A stretch of 6,265 nucleotides of DNA from Flammeovirgaceae bacterium (lineage in GTDB: Bacteria > Bacteroidota > Bacteroidia > Cytophagales > Cyclobacteriaceae). Below the pieces are notes generated by a model, which was not told the origin of the DNA, made no database searches, and saw only the letters and a list, made by a program, of their open reading frames with translations. Position 1 is the stretch's first letter. Each line of letters opens with the position of its first letter. Below, piece after piece: positions 1 through 6,265 of the stretch. Position numbers and translations under genes: made by a program. Location of the stretch: contig CANGUI010000117.1 in the NCBI GenBank assembly GCA_947457025.1, forward strand, positions 1-6,265, given 5' to 3'.

Positions 1-615
1 AACGCACAGGCATCATGGCGCACGGACCCGAAGCGGTCAGGGGCAGGTGGCGCTATTGGCGATATTGGCACGCACGCCGCCAACCTGGCCGAGTACATCA
101 CCGGGTTGAAGATAACTGAAGTTTGTGCCATGCTGAACATCACGGTAAAAGGGCGCAAACTGGATGACGACAGTTCCATGCTGATCAAATTCGAGAACGG
201 CGCCACGGGCGTACTGGTAGCCACTCAGGTTGCGGCCGGTGATGAAAACAACCTGAATATCCGGGTGTATGGTGAAAAGGGTGGGCTGGAGTGGAAGCAG
301 GAAGAACCCAACACGCTTGTAATGAAGTGGCTAGATCGTCCGAAAGAAATTTTGCGGGCGGGTTGGCCTTACTTGTCGGACGCTGCTAAAAAGTTTTCCC
401 GCACGCCGGCCGGTCATCCGGAAGGGTACCTTGAAGCATTTGCCAACATCTATCGCGCGTTCACCAGTGCGCTGTACGATTATAAACCAGGCCGGAAAAT
501 GGATCCCGTGAGATATGATTTTCCCGGCGTTGATGATGGCATTCGAGGCATGACGTTCATCGATACCGTGGTAAAGTCGGCTCACGGCAAGGCAAAATGG
601 ACGAAGATAAAATAG
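1..615 (+). CDS. Gfo/Idh/MocA-family oxidoreductase, C-terminal part (5' end outside window)
   Basis: The reading frame is open from base 1 to the TAG at 613-615, giving 204 visible residues. The true start lies upstream, and the first internal ATG (106) falls inside the conserved region, so it is not the start. The opening residues read WRTDPKRSGAGGAIGDIGTH. This is the hallmark segment of the C-terminal alpha/beta domain of Gfo/Idh/MocA dehydrogenases, with the conserved Asp at 61-63 and His at 73-75 that line the active site. Later parts also fit the family: a beta-sheet stretch around SSMLIKFENGATGVLVATQ, then a C-terminal segment with GHPEGYLEAFANIYRAF. Members are usually about 350-450 residues, so the N-terminal NAD(P)-binding Rossmann fold is missing here. 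They oxidise or reduce sugar hydroxyls or ketones, and several make 3-keto-glycosides. The next gene, a sugar isomerase-like protein 48 bases downstream, supports a sugar pathway. Substrate and location (cytoplasmic or Tat-exported) cannot be told without the N-terminus. Confidence 0.93.
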   Translation, partial: NAQASWRTDPKRSGAGGAIGDIGTHAANLAEYITGLKITEVCAMLNITVKGRKLDDDSSMLIKFENGATGVLVATQVAAGDENNLNIRVYGEKGGLEWKQEEPNTLVMKWLDRPKEILRAGWPYLSDAAKKFSRTPAGHPEGYLEAFANIYRAFTSALYDYKPGRKMDPVRYDFPGVDDGIRGMTFIDTVVKSAHGKAKWTKIK

Positions 616-663
616 CACCGGCAACAGCCTGCAGCAAACCTAACTGTAAACCAAAATGCACGC

Positions 664-1719
664 ATGAAAATTATTCAGGGACCGGCCATTTTTTTAGCCC
701 AATTCATGGGCGATTCCCCACCCTTTGATCATCTTAAATCGATTTGCAAATGGGCTGCAGGGCTTGGGTACGCTGGCGTGCAGATTCCATCGTGGGATAC
801 GCGCTGCATCGACCTGAAGCGCGCGGCCGAAGAAAAAGAATATGCCGCGCAGATCAAAGAAACAGTTGAGTCGTGCGGGCTGCAGATCACGGAGCTTTCC
901 ACCCACCTGCAGGGCCAGTTGGTGGCGGTTCACCCTGCATACGACAAGTTGTTTGATGCATTTGCTCCGAAAGAGGTGCATGGACTTCCCAAAGAACGAA
1001 CGAAGTGGGCTGTCAATCAGTTAAAGTATGCTGCAAAAGCGAGTGCTAATCTTGGATTAAAGGCGCATGCAACGTTCAGCGGTGCTTTACTCTGGCCTAC
1101 CGTTTACCCGTGGCCGCAACGCCCGGCTGGACTGGTCGAGGACGGATTTGGAGAACTGGCCAAGCGATGGCTACCGATCCTCAATACTTTTGATAAGTAC
1201 GGTGTAGACCTTTGCTATGAAATCCATCCCGGTGAAGATCTTCACGATGGGGTTAGCTTCGAGCGCTTCTGGGAGGCCACCGGCAAACATGCCCGGTGCA
1301 ATATTTTGTACGATCCCAGCCATTTTGTGCTGCAACAACTGGATTACCTCCAATACATCGATTTTTATCACTCCTTCATCAAGATGTTTCATGTGAAGGA
1401 TGCGGAGTTTAATCCCACCGGCAAAAGCGGTGTCTACGGAGGCTATCAGGATTGGGTAAACCGGCCTGGAAGATTCCGCTCACTTGGTGATGGGCAGGTT
1501 GATTTCAAACGAATTTTTTCGAAACTCGCTCAATACAATTATGAGGGCTGGGCGGTATTGGAGTGGGAATGTTGCATCAAACATCCCGAACAGGGAGCAG
1601 CGGAAGGGGCCCCTTTTATTAAAAATCACATCATCCGGGTGACGGAAAAAGCATTTGATGATTTTGCCTCGGCCGGAACAAATCCGAAGTTGAACCGAGC
1701 CGTGTTGGGTTTACGTTGA
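664..1719 (+). CDS. Sugar phosphate isomerase/epimerase-like TIM-barrel protein
   Basis: This is a 351-residue protein of the xylose isomerase-like TIM-barrel (AP endonuclease 2) superfamily. These are metal-dependent enzymes that isomerise or epimerise sugars, keto-sugars or inosose-type compounds. Candidate metal and catalytic residues lie on successive barrel strands: E186 in CYEIHPGE, D217 and H220 in LYDPSHF, H243 and D246 in FHVKDAE, and E300 or E302 in VLEWECCIKHPEQGA. The early barrel is seen in LGYAGVQIPSWD (about residues 35-46). There is no signal peptide or membrane segment, so it should act in the cytoplasm. The ATG at 664 is the natural start. The ATG at 656 is in another frame and stops almost at once. 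The upstream bases are A-rich with no clear Shine-Dalgarno, as is common in Bacteroidota. It probably acts on the product or substrate of the upstream Gfo/Idh/MocA enzyme (inference). The exact reaction cannot be assigned from sequence, and such genes are often annotated only as sugar phosphate isomerase/epimerase. Confidence 0.93.
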   Translation: MKIIQGPAIFLAQFMGDSPPFDHLKSICKWAAGLGYAGVQIPSWDTRCIDLKRAAEEKEYAAQIKETVESCGLQITELSTHLQGQLVAVHPAYDKLFDAFAPKEVHGLPKERTKWAVNQLKYAAKASANLGLKAHATFSGALLWPTVYPWPQRPAGLVEDGFGELAKRWLPILNTFDKYGVDLCYEIHPGEDLHDGVSFERFWEATGKHARCNILYDPSHFVLQQLDYLQYIDFYHSFIKMFHVKDAEFNPTGKSGVYGGYQDWVNRPGRFRSLGDGQVDFKRIFSKLAQYNYEGWAVLEWECCIKHPEQGAAEGAPFIKNHIIRVTEKAFDDFASAGTNPKLNRAVLGLR

Positions 1720-1745
1720 GATTCACTGAAAACAAACGATCAGAG

Positions 1746-2159
1746 ATGAACAATGAAATAAAAAAACAGATGATGGCGGCTGCAGTTGTGCTGATGGTGG
1801 CATGCACCACGCCCAAGGAAACCGTCAAAGAGGATTATGGAAATCCGGAGTCAGCAGATGCTGCTATGGAAGTGACGGCAGCCGACATCATCGCCCAGGG
1901 TGAATCGTTAGTGAAGGCCAGCGACTGCAAAACCTGCCATCACGTTGCAAACAAAATCATCGGGCCGTCTCACACGGACGTAGCAAAGAAGTACGAATTT
2001 ACAACAACAAATGTAGCGTATCTGGCCGGTCGGATTATCAACGGCGGCGCGGGCGTGTGGGGAGAAATACCCATGACCGCCCATACGGATTTGTCGCAGG
2101 CCGACGCGGAAAAGATGGCCCGCTACGTGCTGTCACTGGACGGCGAGATCGAGCATTGA
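1746..2159 (+). CDS. Small lipoprotein c-type cytochrome
   Basis: This is a 137-residue single-haem cytochrome c. The haem-binding motif is C61-K-T-C64-H65, and the likely distal haem ligand is M110 in GEIPMTAH. Between them is the typical class I cytochrome helix and loop pattern (GPSHTDVAKKY, then IINGGAGVWGE). The last helix is EKMARYVLSL. The N-terminus MNNEIKKQMM, a short hydrophobic run and VLMVAC form a lipoprotein signal with C20 as the likely lipidated residue, followed by an acidic/polar linker. It should therefore be anchored in a membrane and face the periplasm or outside. I chose ATG 1746. A TTG at 1716 overlaps the previous stop codon and would add ten residues, but it gives a less typical signal. 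The protein aligns without gaps to the cytochrome domain of the next gene. It is probably an electron carrier for that protein's dehydrogenase domain (inference). Confidence 0.92.
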   Translation: MNNEIKKQMMAAAVVLMVACTTPKETVKEDYGNPESADAAMEVTAADIIAQGESLVKASDCKTCHHVANKIIGPSHTDVAKKYEFTTTNVAYLAGRIINGGAGVWGEIPMTAHTDLSQADAEKMARYVLSLDGEIEH

Positions 2160-2243
2160 TCCGGACTGGTTGGTCTTCGTGGCCTGCAGGCTTGCCGCGT
2201 CAGGCGTTGGGTGCGTAGTTGATAAACGTAAAAAATATAAAAG
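2160..2243. other. 84-base intercistronic gap with GC-rich and A-rich halves
   Basis: This is the longest gap in the window. Bases 2161-2220 are about 65% GC and hold a perfect 10-base palindrome, GCCTGCAGGC, at 2182-2191. Its left arm GCCTG can also pair with CAGGC at 2201-2205. Bases 2221-2243 are only about 17% GC and form the A-rich leader of the TTG start at 2244. No T-run follows the palindrome, so it is not a typical intrinsic terminator. I found no convincing Bacteroidota promoter of the TTTG / TAnnTTTG type. It may be an RNA hairpin that affects message stability or separates expression of the two genes, but this is speculative. Confidence 0.4.
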
Positions 2244-2246
2244 TTG
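2244..2246 (+). promoter_or_regulatory. TTG start codon of the multidomain lipoprotein
   Basis: The frame is closed by TAA at 2238-2240, so translation cannot begin further upstream. No ATG or GTG lies between that stop and the signal peptide. TTG at 2244 gives MKKIVFFLG, an ideal lipoprotein n-region and h-region, whereas the next ATG (2283) falls three residues before the lipobox Cys. The leader is A-rich with no Shine-Dalgarno, as is usual for Bacteroidota. A weak start codon could lower the yield of this large protein relative to the small cytochrome upstream (inference). Confidence 0.75.
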
Positions 2247-5200
2247 AAAAAGATAGTTTTCTTCCTGGGTTGTGCCCTGCTGATGCAGTCGTGCTTCAAT
2301 GAAAAACCACGGGTGCTGGTATTCTCCAAAACAAAAGGCTATCGCCACGAATCGATTACGCCGGGAAAGGCGGCCCTTCTTAAACTGGGCGCCGAAAATG
2401 GCTTTGATGTAGACACCACGGAGAACAGCGCCTATTTTCACGAAGACAGCTTGAAGCGCTACCGGGCCGTGATCTTTCTGAGCACTACCGGTGATGTGCT
2501 TGATGCGCAGCAACAGAATGCGTTCAAAAGATTTATCCAGGCAGGCGGAGGATACGTGGGCATTCATGCCGCCGCGGACACCGAGTATGATTGGTGGTGG
2601 TACGGTAAAATGGTGGGCGCATACTTCAAAAGTCACCCGCATCAGCAAAAAGCCCGGCTGCTAAAAATGAAGACCGATCAGCTTGATCAAAAGACCCCCG
2701 AACCCTGGGAGCGATTTGATGAATGGTATAATTACAAAAATATCTCCGATAATATTCAGGTGCTTTATAAACTGGATGAAAAGTCTTACCAGGGCGGTGA
2801 AAACGGTGATGATCATCCGATCGTCTGGTACCAGGAGTTTGACGGCGGTCGTGTGTTTTACACGGGCATGGGCCACACAAACGAAAGTTTTCAGGAAAAA
2901 GAATTTCTCGATCAGGTGCTGCTCGGTGTAAAATATGCCATCGGCAAACTTAAACCCGACTATTCCAAAGCGCGTGAGTCTCGCCTTCCCGAAGATAACC
3001 GATTCCGAAAGGTTGTGCTTGGCTACAATCTGGATGAGCCTACCGAATTTACCATTTTACCCGATGGACGCATCATCTTCATTGAACGGAAGGGGGCCGT
3101 AAAGATGTACGACCCCGGCCAAGACTCTATTTTCCGGATCAACAGTTTCAATGTGTACACCACCCACGAGGATGGCATGATCGGCATTACCCGCGATCCC
3201 GATTTTGCCTCAAATAATTGGCTCTACATTTTTTATTCACATCCGGAGCGTCCGGCTAATATAGTATCTCGCTTCACGTTTACGAAAGGAGCTATTGATA
3301 TGGCATCCGAAAAGCAGATCCTCGAGGTAGCTACCCAGCGTGAGACCTGCTGCCACACCGGCGGCTCACTGGCTTTTGGCCCGGATGGGAACCTGTACAT
3401 CTCCACCGGAGACAACACGAGTCCGTTTGAGTCGGATGGTTTCAGTCCGGCGGATGAGCGAGCCGGTCGCGCGCCATTTGATGCGCAGAAATCATCGGCC
3501 AACACGAATGACCTGCGCGGAAAAATCCTGCGCATCCGGCCAACGCCAGAGGGCGGCTACACGATCCCGGATGGCAATCTTTTTCCTGAGGGAGAAGAAA
3601 AAACAAGGCCCGAAATTTACGTGATGGGTACACGCAATCCCTACCGGATTTCCATCGATGAAAAGACCGGCTTTTTATATTGGGGCGAAGTGGGGCCGGA
3701 CGCCGGTTCCGATCATCCCGAACGCGGACCCCGTGGCTATGATGAGGTGAATCAGGCCAAGAAGCCCGGCTTCTTCGGCTGGCCGTTATTTGTGGGCAAT
3801 AACTATGCGTATGGAAAATACGACTTCGATAAGAAACTGGTTATTGCTAAGCATGATCCTCAAGAGCCCATCAATTCGTCTCCGAACAATACCGGTAAAG
3901 CGGAATTGCCGGCAGCAAATCCCGCATTTATCTGGTACCCCTATGCGGCGTCCCCTGATTTTCCGTTAATGAAAGAAGGTGGCCGTAATGCTATGGCCGG
4001 TCCGGTCTACTACTCCGAAAAATTCAAAGATCAGCCGGGTGCCTTTCCGCCATATCTGGATGGTAAGCTGATCATCTATGATTGGATGCGCAACTGGGTA
4101 CGTTTGGTTAGCATGGATGCGGATGGCCACATCACGGATATGGAACCGTTCCTCTCGGGGCTGTCGTTCAACAACATCATCGACATGGAGTTTGGCCCCA
4201 ATGGCATGCTGTACACCCTCGAGTATGGCACAGCATGGTTCAAGCAGAACATGGATGCGCGCCTGTCCCGGATCGAATACAACAAAGACAACCGCGGCCC
4301 TGATGCGCAACTATTAGCCAACACAACCAAAGGTGCTGTGCCGCTCTCCGTACAGTTTTCGGCAGCGGAATCTGTTGACCCCGATGGCGATCCGATCACT
4401 TTTGAGCTGGAGATCAATGGAGCGACCACCACATCGCCTGACGGTGTGTTTAACCATGTGTTTGATAAGCCCGGAATATACAAGCCAACACTTACCGTGA
4501 CTGATTCAAAAGGGTATCAGTCGAGTACGCAGTTGACGATTATGGCTGGAAATCAACCGCCTGAAGTAGCGATAAGTTGGGTAGGTAACTCGCAGTTCTA
4601 TCTCAATGGTGCCAGTGGCCGGTATTCAGTCGCGGTGTCAGACAAAGAAGACGGTAGCCTGGCCGATGGCAAAATTAAAGCGGATCGCGTGCATGTGACT
4701 TTCGACTATCTGCCGCAGGGATTTGACCTTACGAAAGTGGCGCAGGGACACCAGCGGCCTGAATTACCGGGAAAAATCTTAATGGCAGAAAGCGATTGCA
4801 AGTCCTGTCATCTTGTTGACGATAATTCGGCCGGCCCCAGCTACCGAAATGTAGCCCGCAAATACATGAAAGATCCTGGCGCACTGGAGCTGTTGGCGGA
4901 TAAAATCATCAACGGTGGCTCCGGCGTGTGGGGTGAGGTGGCCATGGCAGCACACCCCCAGATAACGAAAGAGCAGGCCGTACAGATGGTGGAGTATATC
5001 TTGTCGCTGGCGAAGGAAAAAGAAGCGAAAACGCTTGGCATTACAGGTGAGGTTTCCTTTGCTCCGCCTGCGCCGCCACCGAATGAGCCTCCAAAAGGGG
5101 CCTACGTGCTTACGGCATCCTATGACGATCGCGGCCATGGGGTAATCCCCTCCTTAAGCGGCGAGAAAACCTTGGTACTACGAGCGCCCTACATCTCAGG

Positions 5201-5588
5201 AGGTGAAGCCAGTAGTTTAAATGGGCCGAGAAAGCTCAATACACCGAATGGCCAACAGGTCTTGGAAGGCGTCACGCACGGCAGCTCGGCCGTTTTCAAG
5301 GGCCTTGATCTGACCGGCGTAAACAAACTGGAATGCACCATTGCTGAAGTCACGTTGATGACAAAGGGCGGCACCATAGATGTATTTCTGGACAATGTTA
5401 GAGGCGAAAAGATTGGCCGGGTAGACTTTAGCAAGTCACCCGGACAGACGGTGATGACGGGCGTAGAAATGAAGGTGGCTGCCATTAGCGGAAAAATGTC
5501 CGGCATTCATGATATTGTACTCGTGTTCAATAATCCAGAGGCCGGCGATAGTAATCTTTTCTTTTTTATCGGCTTTACCCTCAAGTAA
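2244..5588 (+). CDS. Multidomain lipoprotein: ThuA - glucose/sorbosone dehydrogenase - PKD - cytochrome c - CBM6-like
   Basis: This 1114-residue protein is probably an exported, membrane-anchored sugar dehydrogenase with built-in electron transfer. Residues 1-17 are a lipoprotein signal (MKKIVFFLG... LLMQSC, C17 likely lipidated; C10 is less likely). Residues 22-236 are a ThuA-like, amidotransferase-fold domain. It has GGGYVGIHAAAD with I107-H108 at the elbow where true amidotransferases carry Cys, plus D190-H191-P192 and GMGH211. Residues 250-680 are a glucose/sorbosone dehydrogenase beta-propeller. H371 (CCHTGGSL), D390 (STGDN) and R464-N465 (GTRNPYR) match the catalytic His and the Asp and Arg-Asn pair near PQQ in soluble glucose dehydrogenase, and GEVGPD (481-486) resembles its calcium-site loop. 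Residues 683-767 are a PKD domain, followed by an Ig-like stretch with DKEDGS. Residues 840-925 are a cytochrome c domain (C852-K-S-C855-H856, distal M901). A proline-rich linker (940-950) leads to a CBM6-like beta-sandwich (952-1114). The start is TTG, because a TAA lies in frame at 2238-2240 and the next ATG would remove the signal. The substrate is unknown. Confidence 0.93.
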   Translation: MKKIVFFLGCALLMQSCFNEKPRVLVFSKTKGYRHESITPGKAALLKLGAENGFDVDTTENSAYFHEDSLKRYRAVIFLSTTGDVLDAQQQNAFKRFIQAGGGYVGIHAAADTEYDWWWYGKMVGAYFKSHPHQQKARLLKMKTDQLDQKTPEPWERFDEWYNYKNISDNIQVLYKLDEKSYQGGENGDDHPIVWYQEFDGGRVFYTGMGHTNESFQEKEFLDQVLLGVKYAIGKLKPDYSKARESRLPEDNRFRKVVLGYNLDEPTEFTILPDGRIIFIERKGAVKMYDPGQDSIFRINSFNVYTTHEDGMIGITRDPDFASNNWLYIFYSHPERPANIVSRFTFTKGAIDMASEKQILEVATQRETCCHTGGSLAFGPDGNLYISTGDNTSPFESDGFSPADERAGRAPFDAQKSSANTNDLRGKILRIRPTPEGGYTIPDGNLFPEGEEKTRPEIYVMGTRNPYRISIDEKTGFLYWGEVGPDAGSDHPERGPRGYDEVNQAKKPGFFGWPLFVGNNYAYGKYDFDKKLVIAKHDPQEPINSSPNNTGKAELPAANPAFIWYPYAASPDFPLMKEGGRNAMAGPVYYSEKFKDQPGAFPPYLDGKLIIYDWMRNWVRLVSMDADGHITDMEPFLSGLSFNNIIDMEFGPNGMLYTLEYGTAWFKQNMDARLSRIEYNKDNRGPDAQLLANTTKGAVPLSVQFSAAESVDPDGDPITFELEINGATTTSPDGVFNHVFDKPGIYKPTLTVTDSKGYQSSTQLTIMAGNQPPEVAISWVGNSQFYLNGASGRYSVAVSDKEDGSLADGKIKADRVHVTFDYLPQGFDLTKVAQGHQRPELPGKILMAESDCKSCHLVDDNSAGPSYRNVARKYMKDPGALELLADKIINGGSGVWGEVAMAAHPQITKEQAVQMVEYILSLAKEKEAKTLGITGEVSFAPPAPPPNEPPKGAYVLTASYDDRGHGVIPSLSGEKTLVLRAPYISGGEASSLNGPRKLNTPNGQQVLEGVTHGSSAVFKGLDLTGVNKLECTIAEVTLMTKGGTIDVFLDNVRGEKIGRVDFSKSPGQTVMTGVEMKVAAISGKMSGIHDIVLVFNNPEAGDSNLFFFIGFTLK
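4761..5021 (+). other. Embedded cytochrome c domain, paralogous to the small upstream cytochrome
   Basis: This segment codes for about residues 840-926 of the large lipoprotein. It has CKSCH, then GPSYRNVARKY, IINGGSGVWGE, the distal Met in VAMAAH, and a final helix with YILSL. The first haem Cys and the distal Met are 49 residues apart, exactly as in the small cytochrome at 1746-2159. The two align by eye over about 82 residues without gaps and with roughly 37 identities. This points to a shared origin by duplication or to co-evolved partners, and it shows the haem domain is intact. Confidence 0.88.
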
Positions 5589-5593
5589 TCGTT

Positions 5594-6265
5594 ATGCAAC
5601 GCAGAGAATTTATCCAAAAGTCGGCACTCGCCGCCGCGGCCACATGTGTAGGCGGCAGCCTTTTCGGTCAGCATCAAACATCGTTCGGGCTGCAGCTTTA
5701 TACCTTACGGGATGTCATTTCCAAAGATCCAAAAGGGGTCTTGAAGCAAGTGGCGGAAATGGGCTACCAGCATGTCGAGACGTTCGGATATCGCGATGGG
5801 AGGTTGTTTGGTATGACCAACCCGGAATTTACCAGCTATGTCCGCGGCCTTGGCATGACGATCACCAGTGGGCATTACGGCATCGATCTTGTTCGCGGGA
5901 ATTGGGAGAAAGCTGTAGCCGATGCAAAGGAATCAGGGCAAGCCTATATGGTAGTGCCCTGGTTGCCCGATGGCGAGCGTACACCAGATGGATATAAGCG
6001 CGTGATGGATGACCTCAATAAAGCAGGGGAAACGACGAAGAAATATGGCATACGTCTCGGCTATCACAATCATGCATTTGAGTTTGATCTCGTTGGCGGA
6101 CAGCGTGCGTATGACCTTATGCTGGAGGGATTAGACAAATCTCTCGTTGCCATGGAGATGGATCTGTATTGGGTGGTTAAGGCAGGTCAAAATCCGTTGG
6201 ATTATTTTGGCCGCTATCCTGGTCGTTTTGAGTTGTGGCATGTCAAAGACATGGATAAGGCAGAT
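5594..6265 (+). CDS. Tat-exported sugar phosphate isomerase/epimerase-like TIM-barrel protein (3' end outside window)
   Basis: ATG 5594 follows the previous stop by only 5 bases, and the frame stays open to the window end, giving 224 visible residues of a family that usually has about 280-300. The N-terminus MQRREFIQKSALAAAA carries a twin-arginine motif (R3-R4-x-F-I) and an alanine-rich hydrophobic run, so a folded, possibly metal-loaded protein is likely exported by Tat. The mature part begins near SFGLQLYTLRD, the first barrel strand typical of the family. GYQHVETFGY and the later candidate metal ligands H158/H160/E163 (YHNHAFEF), D190 (EMDLYWV) and H216/D219 (WHVKDM) place it in the xylose isomerase-like TIM-barrel superfamily. 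It belongs to a different subgroup from the cytoplasmic relative at 664-1719. Its position right after the dehydrogenase lipoprotein suggests it works on the same extracytoplasmic sugar product (inference). An open frame at 5509-5997 in another phase is a shadow. Confidence 0.92.
   Translation, partial: MQRREFIQKSALAAAATCVGGSLFGQHQTSFGLQLYTLRDVISKDPKGVLKQVAEMGYQHVETFGYRDGRLFGMTNPEFTSYVRGLGMTITSGHYGIDLVRGNWEKAVADAKESGQAYMVVPWLPDGERTPDGYKRVMDDLNKAGETTKKYGIRLGYHNHAFEFDLVGGQRAYDLMLEGLDKSLVAMEMDLYWVVKAGQNPLDYFGRYPGRFELWHVKDMDKAD

Noticed and set aside
616..663. Search for a promoter or small gene in the gap after the oxidoreductase
   Set aside because: Only 48 bases, with no TTTG / TAnnTTTG-type promoter pair, no hairpin and no coding signal.
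1716..1745. TTG at 1716 as start of the small cytochrome, overlapping the previous stop
   Set aside because: It would add ten charged and polar residues ahead of a normal lipoprotein signal. ATG 1746 fits the signal length better, although translational coupling cannot be excluded.
2182..2205. Palindrome considered as an intrinsic terminator
   Set aside because: No T-run follows it, and the stem is short with imperfect outer pairing. The A-rich stretch downstream is on the wrong strand for a + strand terminator.
2133..2648. Minus-strand open frame of 171 codons opposite the ThuA domain
   Set aside because: It is a shadow of a high-quality coding frame on the + strand. The translation is rich in Cys/His/Arg without domain logic, and it crosses the intercistronic gap.
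3966..4483. Overlapping minus-strand open frames opposite the propeller and PKD regions
   Set aside because: The + strand codes for conserved propeller and PKD motifs throughout, and the antisense translations show no recognisable features.
5509..5997. Open frame of 162 codons on the + strand
   Set aside because: It overlaps the end of the large lipoprotein and the Tat-signal isomerase gene in a different phase. Its translation has no family features, while the frame from 5594 gives a clear TIM-barrel protein.

Overview
The window carries five protein-coding genes, all on the + strand and closely packed (gaps of 48, 26, 84 and 5 bases). They look like one operon-like block cut at both ends. 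I saw no RNA genes, mobile elements, CRISPR arrays or convincing terminators. The source is most likely a Bacteroidota bacterium, probably Cytophagales-like. The reasons are the gene families, lipoprotein signals followed by charged residues, A-rich translation starts without a Shine-Dalgarno sequence, and large modular PKD/cytochrome/sugar-dehydrogenase lipoproteins. The genus cannot be fixed from this sequence.

Layout. (1) 1-615: C-terminal part of a Gfo/Idh/MocA-family NAD(P)-dependent sugar oxidoreductase whose N-terminal Rossmann domain lies outside the window. (2) 664-1719: a cytoplasmic TIM-barrel sugar phosphate isomerase/epimerase-like protein with a full set of candidate metal ligands. 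(3) 1746-2159: a small lipoprotein c-type cytochrome. (4) 2244-5588: an unusually long, TTG-initiated lipoprotein of 1114 residues. It combines a ThuA-like domain, a glucose/sorbosone dehydrogenase (PQQ-type) beta-propeller, a PKD domain, a c-type cytochrome domain and a C-terminal CBM6-like domain. (5) 5594 to the window end: a second TIM-barrel isomerase/epimerase, with a twin-arginine signal and cut off by the window edge.

How they may work together (inference). The set resembles oxidative glycoside pathways in which a Gfo/Idh/MocA enzyme makes a keto-sugar and TIM-barrel enzymes isomerise or epimerise the product. ThuA-like proteins occur in such clusters, by analogy with thuA/thuB of rhizobial trehalose use. 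The striking addition is an apparently surface- or periplasm-anchored dehydrogenase propeller with its own fused haem domain, next to a free lipoprotein cytochrome that aligns with the fused haem domain without gaps. This suggests that electrons pass from an extracytoplasmic sugar oxidation through fused cytochrome c to small cytochrome c and on to the respiratory chain. The substrate is unknown.
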